A stretch of DNA of 52,761 nucleotides from Desulfovibrio sp. DV (GTDB lineage Bacteria > Desulfobacterota > Desulfovibrionia > Desulfovibrionales > Desulfovibrionaceae), in the NCBI RefSeq assembly GCF_001936595.1, contig NZ_MLBG01000017.1, positions 1 to 52,761 of the forward strand. Reading direction: 5' to 3'. Made by a program: the position numbers and the translations under genes. Positions 52,478-52,761 of this stretch are shown in pieces. Below the pieces are notes generated by a model. That model saw only the letters and a program-made list of their open reading frames with translations, was not told the origin of the DNA and searched no databases. Position 1 is the stretch's first letter. The number at the start of each line of letters is the position of its first letter.

Positions 52478-52761
52478 TCAGGCCACCTTGACCATGGACC
52501 GGCGCATGTCTTCGGCCGAGTGCATGTCCAGGACGCGGCCTTCGCCGTAGCGCACCACCTCGCCGCCGAAAAAGGCCACGTCGGCCGGATCGTGGGTGAC
52601 CATGACAAGCGGGATGTCCAGGCGCGACAGGATGCCGGCCAACTCGGCCCGCACCTTCTGGCGCAGCGGAATATCCAGGGCGGAAAAGGGCTCATCCAGG
52701 AGCAGGGCGGCCGGTTCGCCGGCCAAGGCCCGGGCCAGGGCCACACGCTGGCGCTGTCCGC
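52478..52761 (-). CDS. ABC transporter ATPase, 5' end outside the window
   Basis: C-terminal part of an ABC ATP-binding subunit. The sequence enters in the signature region (GQRQRVALARAL), then Walker B LLLDEPFSALD and the H-loop MVTHDP. It stops about 40 residues after the H-loop with no TOBE/Mop domain. The short form resembles nucleotide-binding subunits of molybdate/tungstate or similar importers, but the first half is missing, so the substrate cannot be set. Confidence 0.85.
   Translation of the reverse strand, partial: GQRQRVALARALAGEPAALLLDEPFSALDIPLRQKVRAELAGILSRLDIPLVMVTHDPADVAFFGGEVVRYGEGRVLDMHSAEDMRRSMVKVA

Overview
The window reads as the chromosome of a high-GC, strictly anaerobic bacterium, most likely a Desulfovibrionaceae-type sulfate reducer (Desulfobacterota). 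This is inferred from gene content and arrangement: a nifU-nifS-cysK-cysE cluster, a stand-alone molybdopterin-binding protein, an encapsulin with ferritin-like cargo, a stand-alone PaaK-like ligase, a hybrid histidine kinase and abundant GC-rich intergenic hairpins. No rRNA, tRNA, CRISPR array, IS element or phage gene was seen. Most of the window is core chromosome, with compact operons whose stop and start codons often overlap.

Left part (1-11 kb). On the minus strand are mutM, a ChaN-PDZ lipoprotein, a PaaK-like CoA ligase, a hybrid sensor kinase and a TrmI-type tRNA m1A58 methyltransferase. On the plus strand are a radical SAM protein whose apparent start codon is ACG, an RNase E/G family gene, queH, cobD/cbiB and a cold-shock gene ending at a shared terminator.

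Middle-left (11-23 kb). A minus-strand group holds crcB, a DUF190/CBS protein, ndk and proC. Next, nifU-nifS-cysK-cysE on the plus strand joins Fe-S assembly to cysteine synthesis. Mop follows, with palindromes in its AT-rich upstream region. Then comes an encapsulin nanocompartment: the ferritin-like cargo gene precedes the shell gene, and about 60-bp tandem repeats lie between them. A lemA and two TPM-domain genes complete this part.

Middle (23-34.6 kb). Here are a large secreted repeat protein, a miaB-DUF151-PHP operon, an unknown gene with a sigma-54-like promoter, D-serine dehydratase coupled to a DUF1848 protein, a zinc-ribbon protein, a CsaA-like tRNA-binding protein, and an APH-type kinase paired with an APS-kinase-like protein.

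Right part (34.7-52.8 kb). mnmA is followed by a GT39-like glycosyltransferase, a GmhB-type phosphatase and a flippase in one tight minus-strand run. Then come gatC-gatA (gatC has a homopolymer-linked frameshift), a LppC-like lipoprotein, and hrcA-grpE-dnaK controlled by a CIRCE element. A GntR/FCD regulator is divergent from a Tat-exported ModA-like binding protein that overlaps a NapH-like polyferredoxin gene. A lipase-like hydrolase and a truncated ABC ATPase end the window.

Two intergenic repeat families recur through the window. Family A is built on a CCAAAGGGC hairpin, and the best-matched pair of copies extends to about 145 bp. Family B is a GGTCCGGGGGGATGATCCCC double hairpin. They occupy many of the gene-free gaps.
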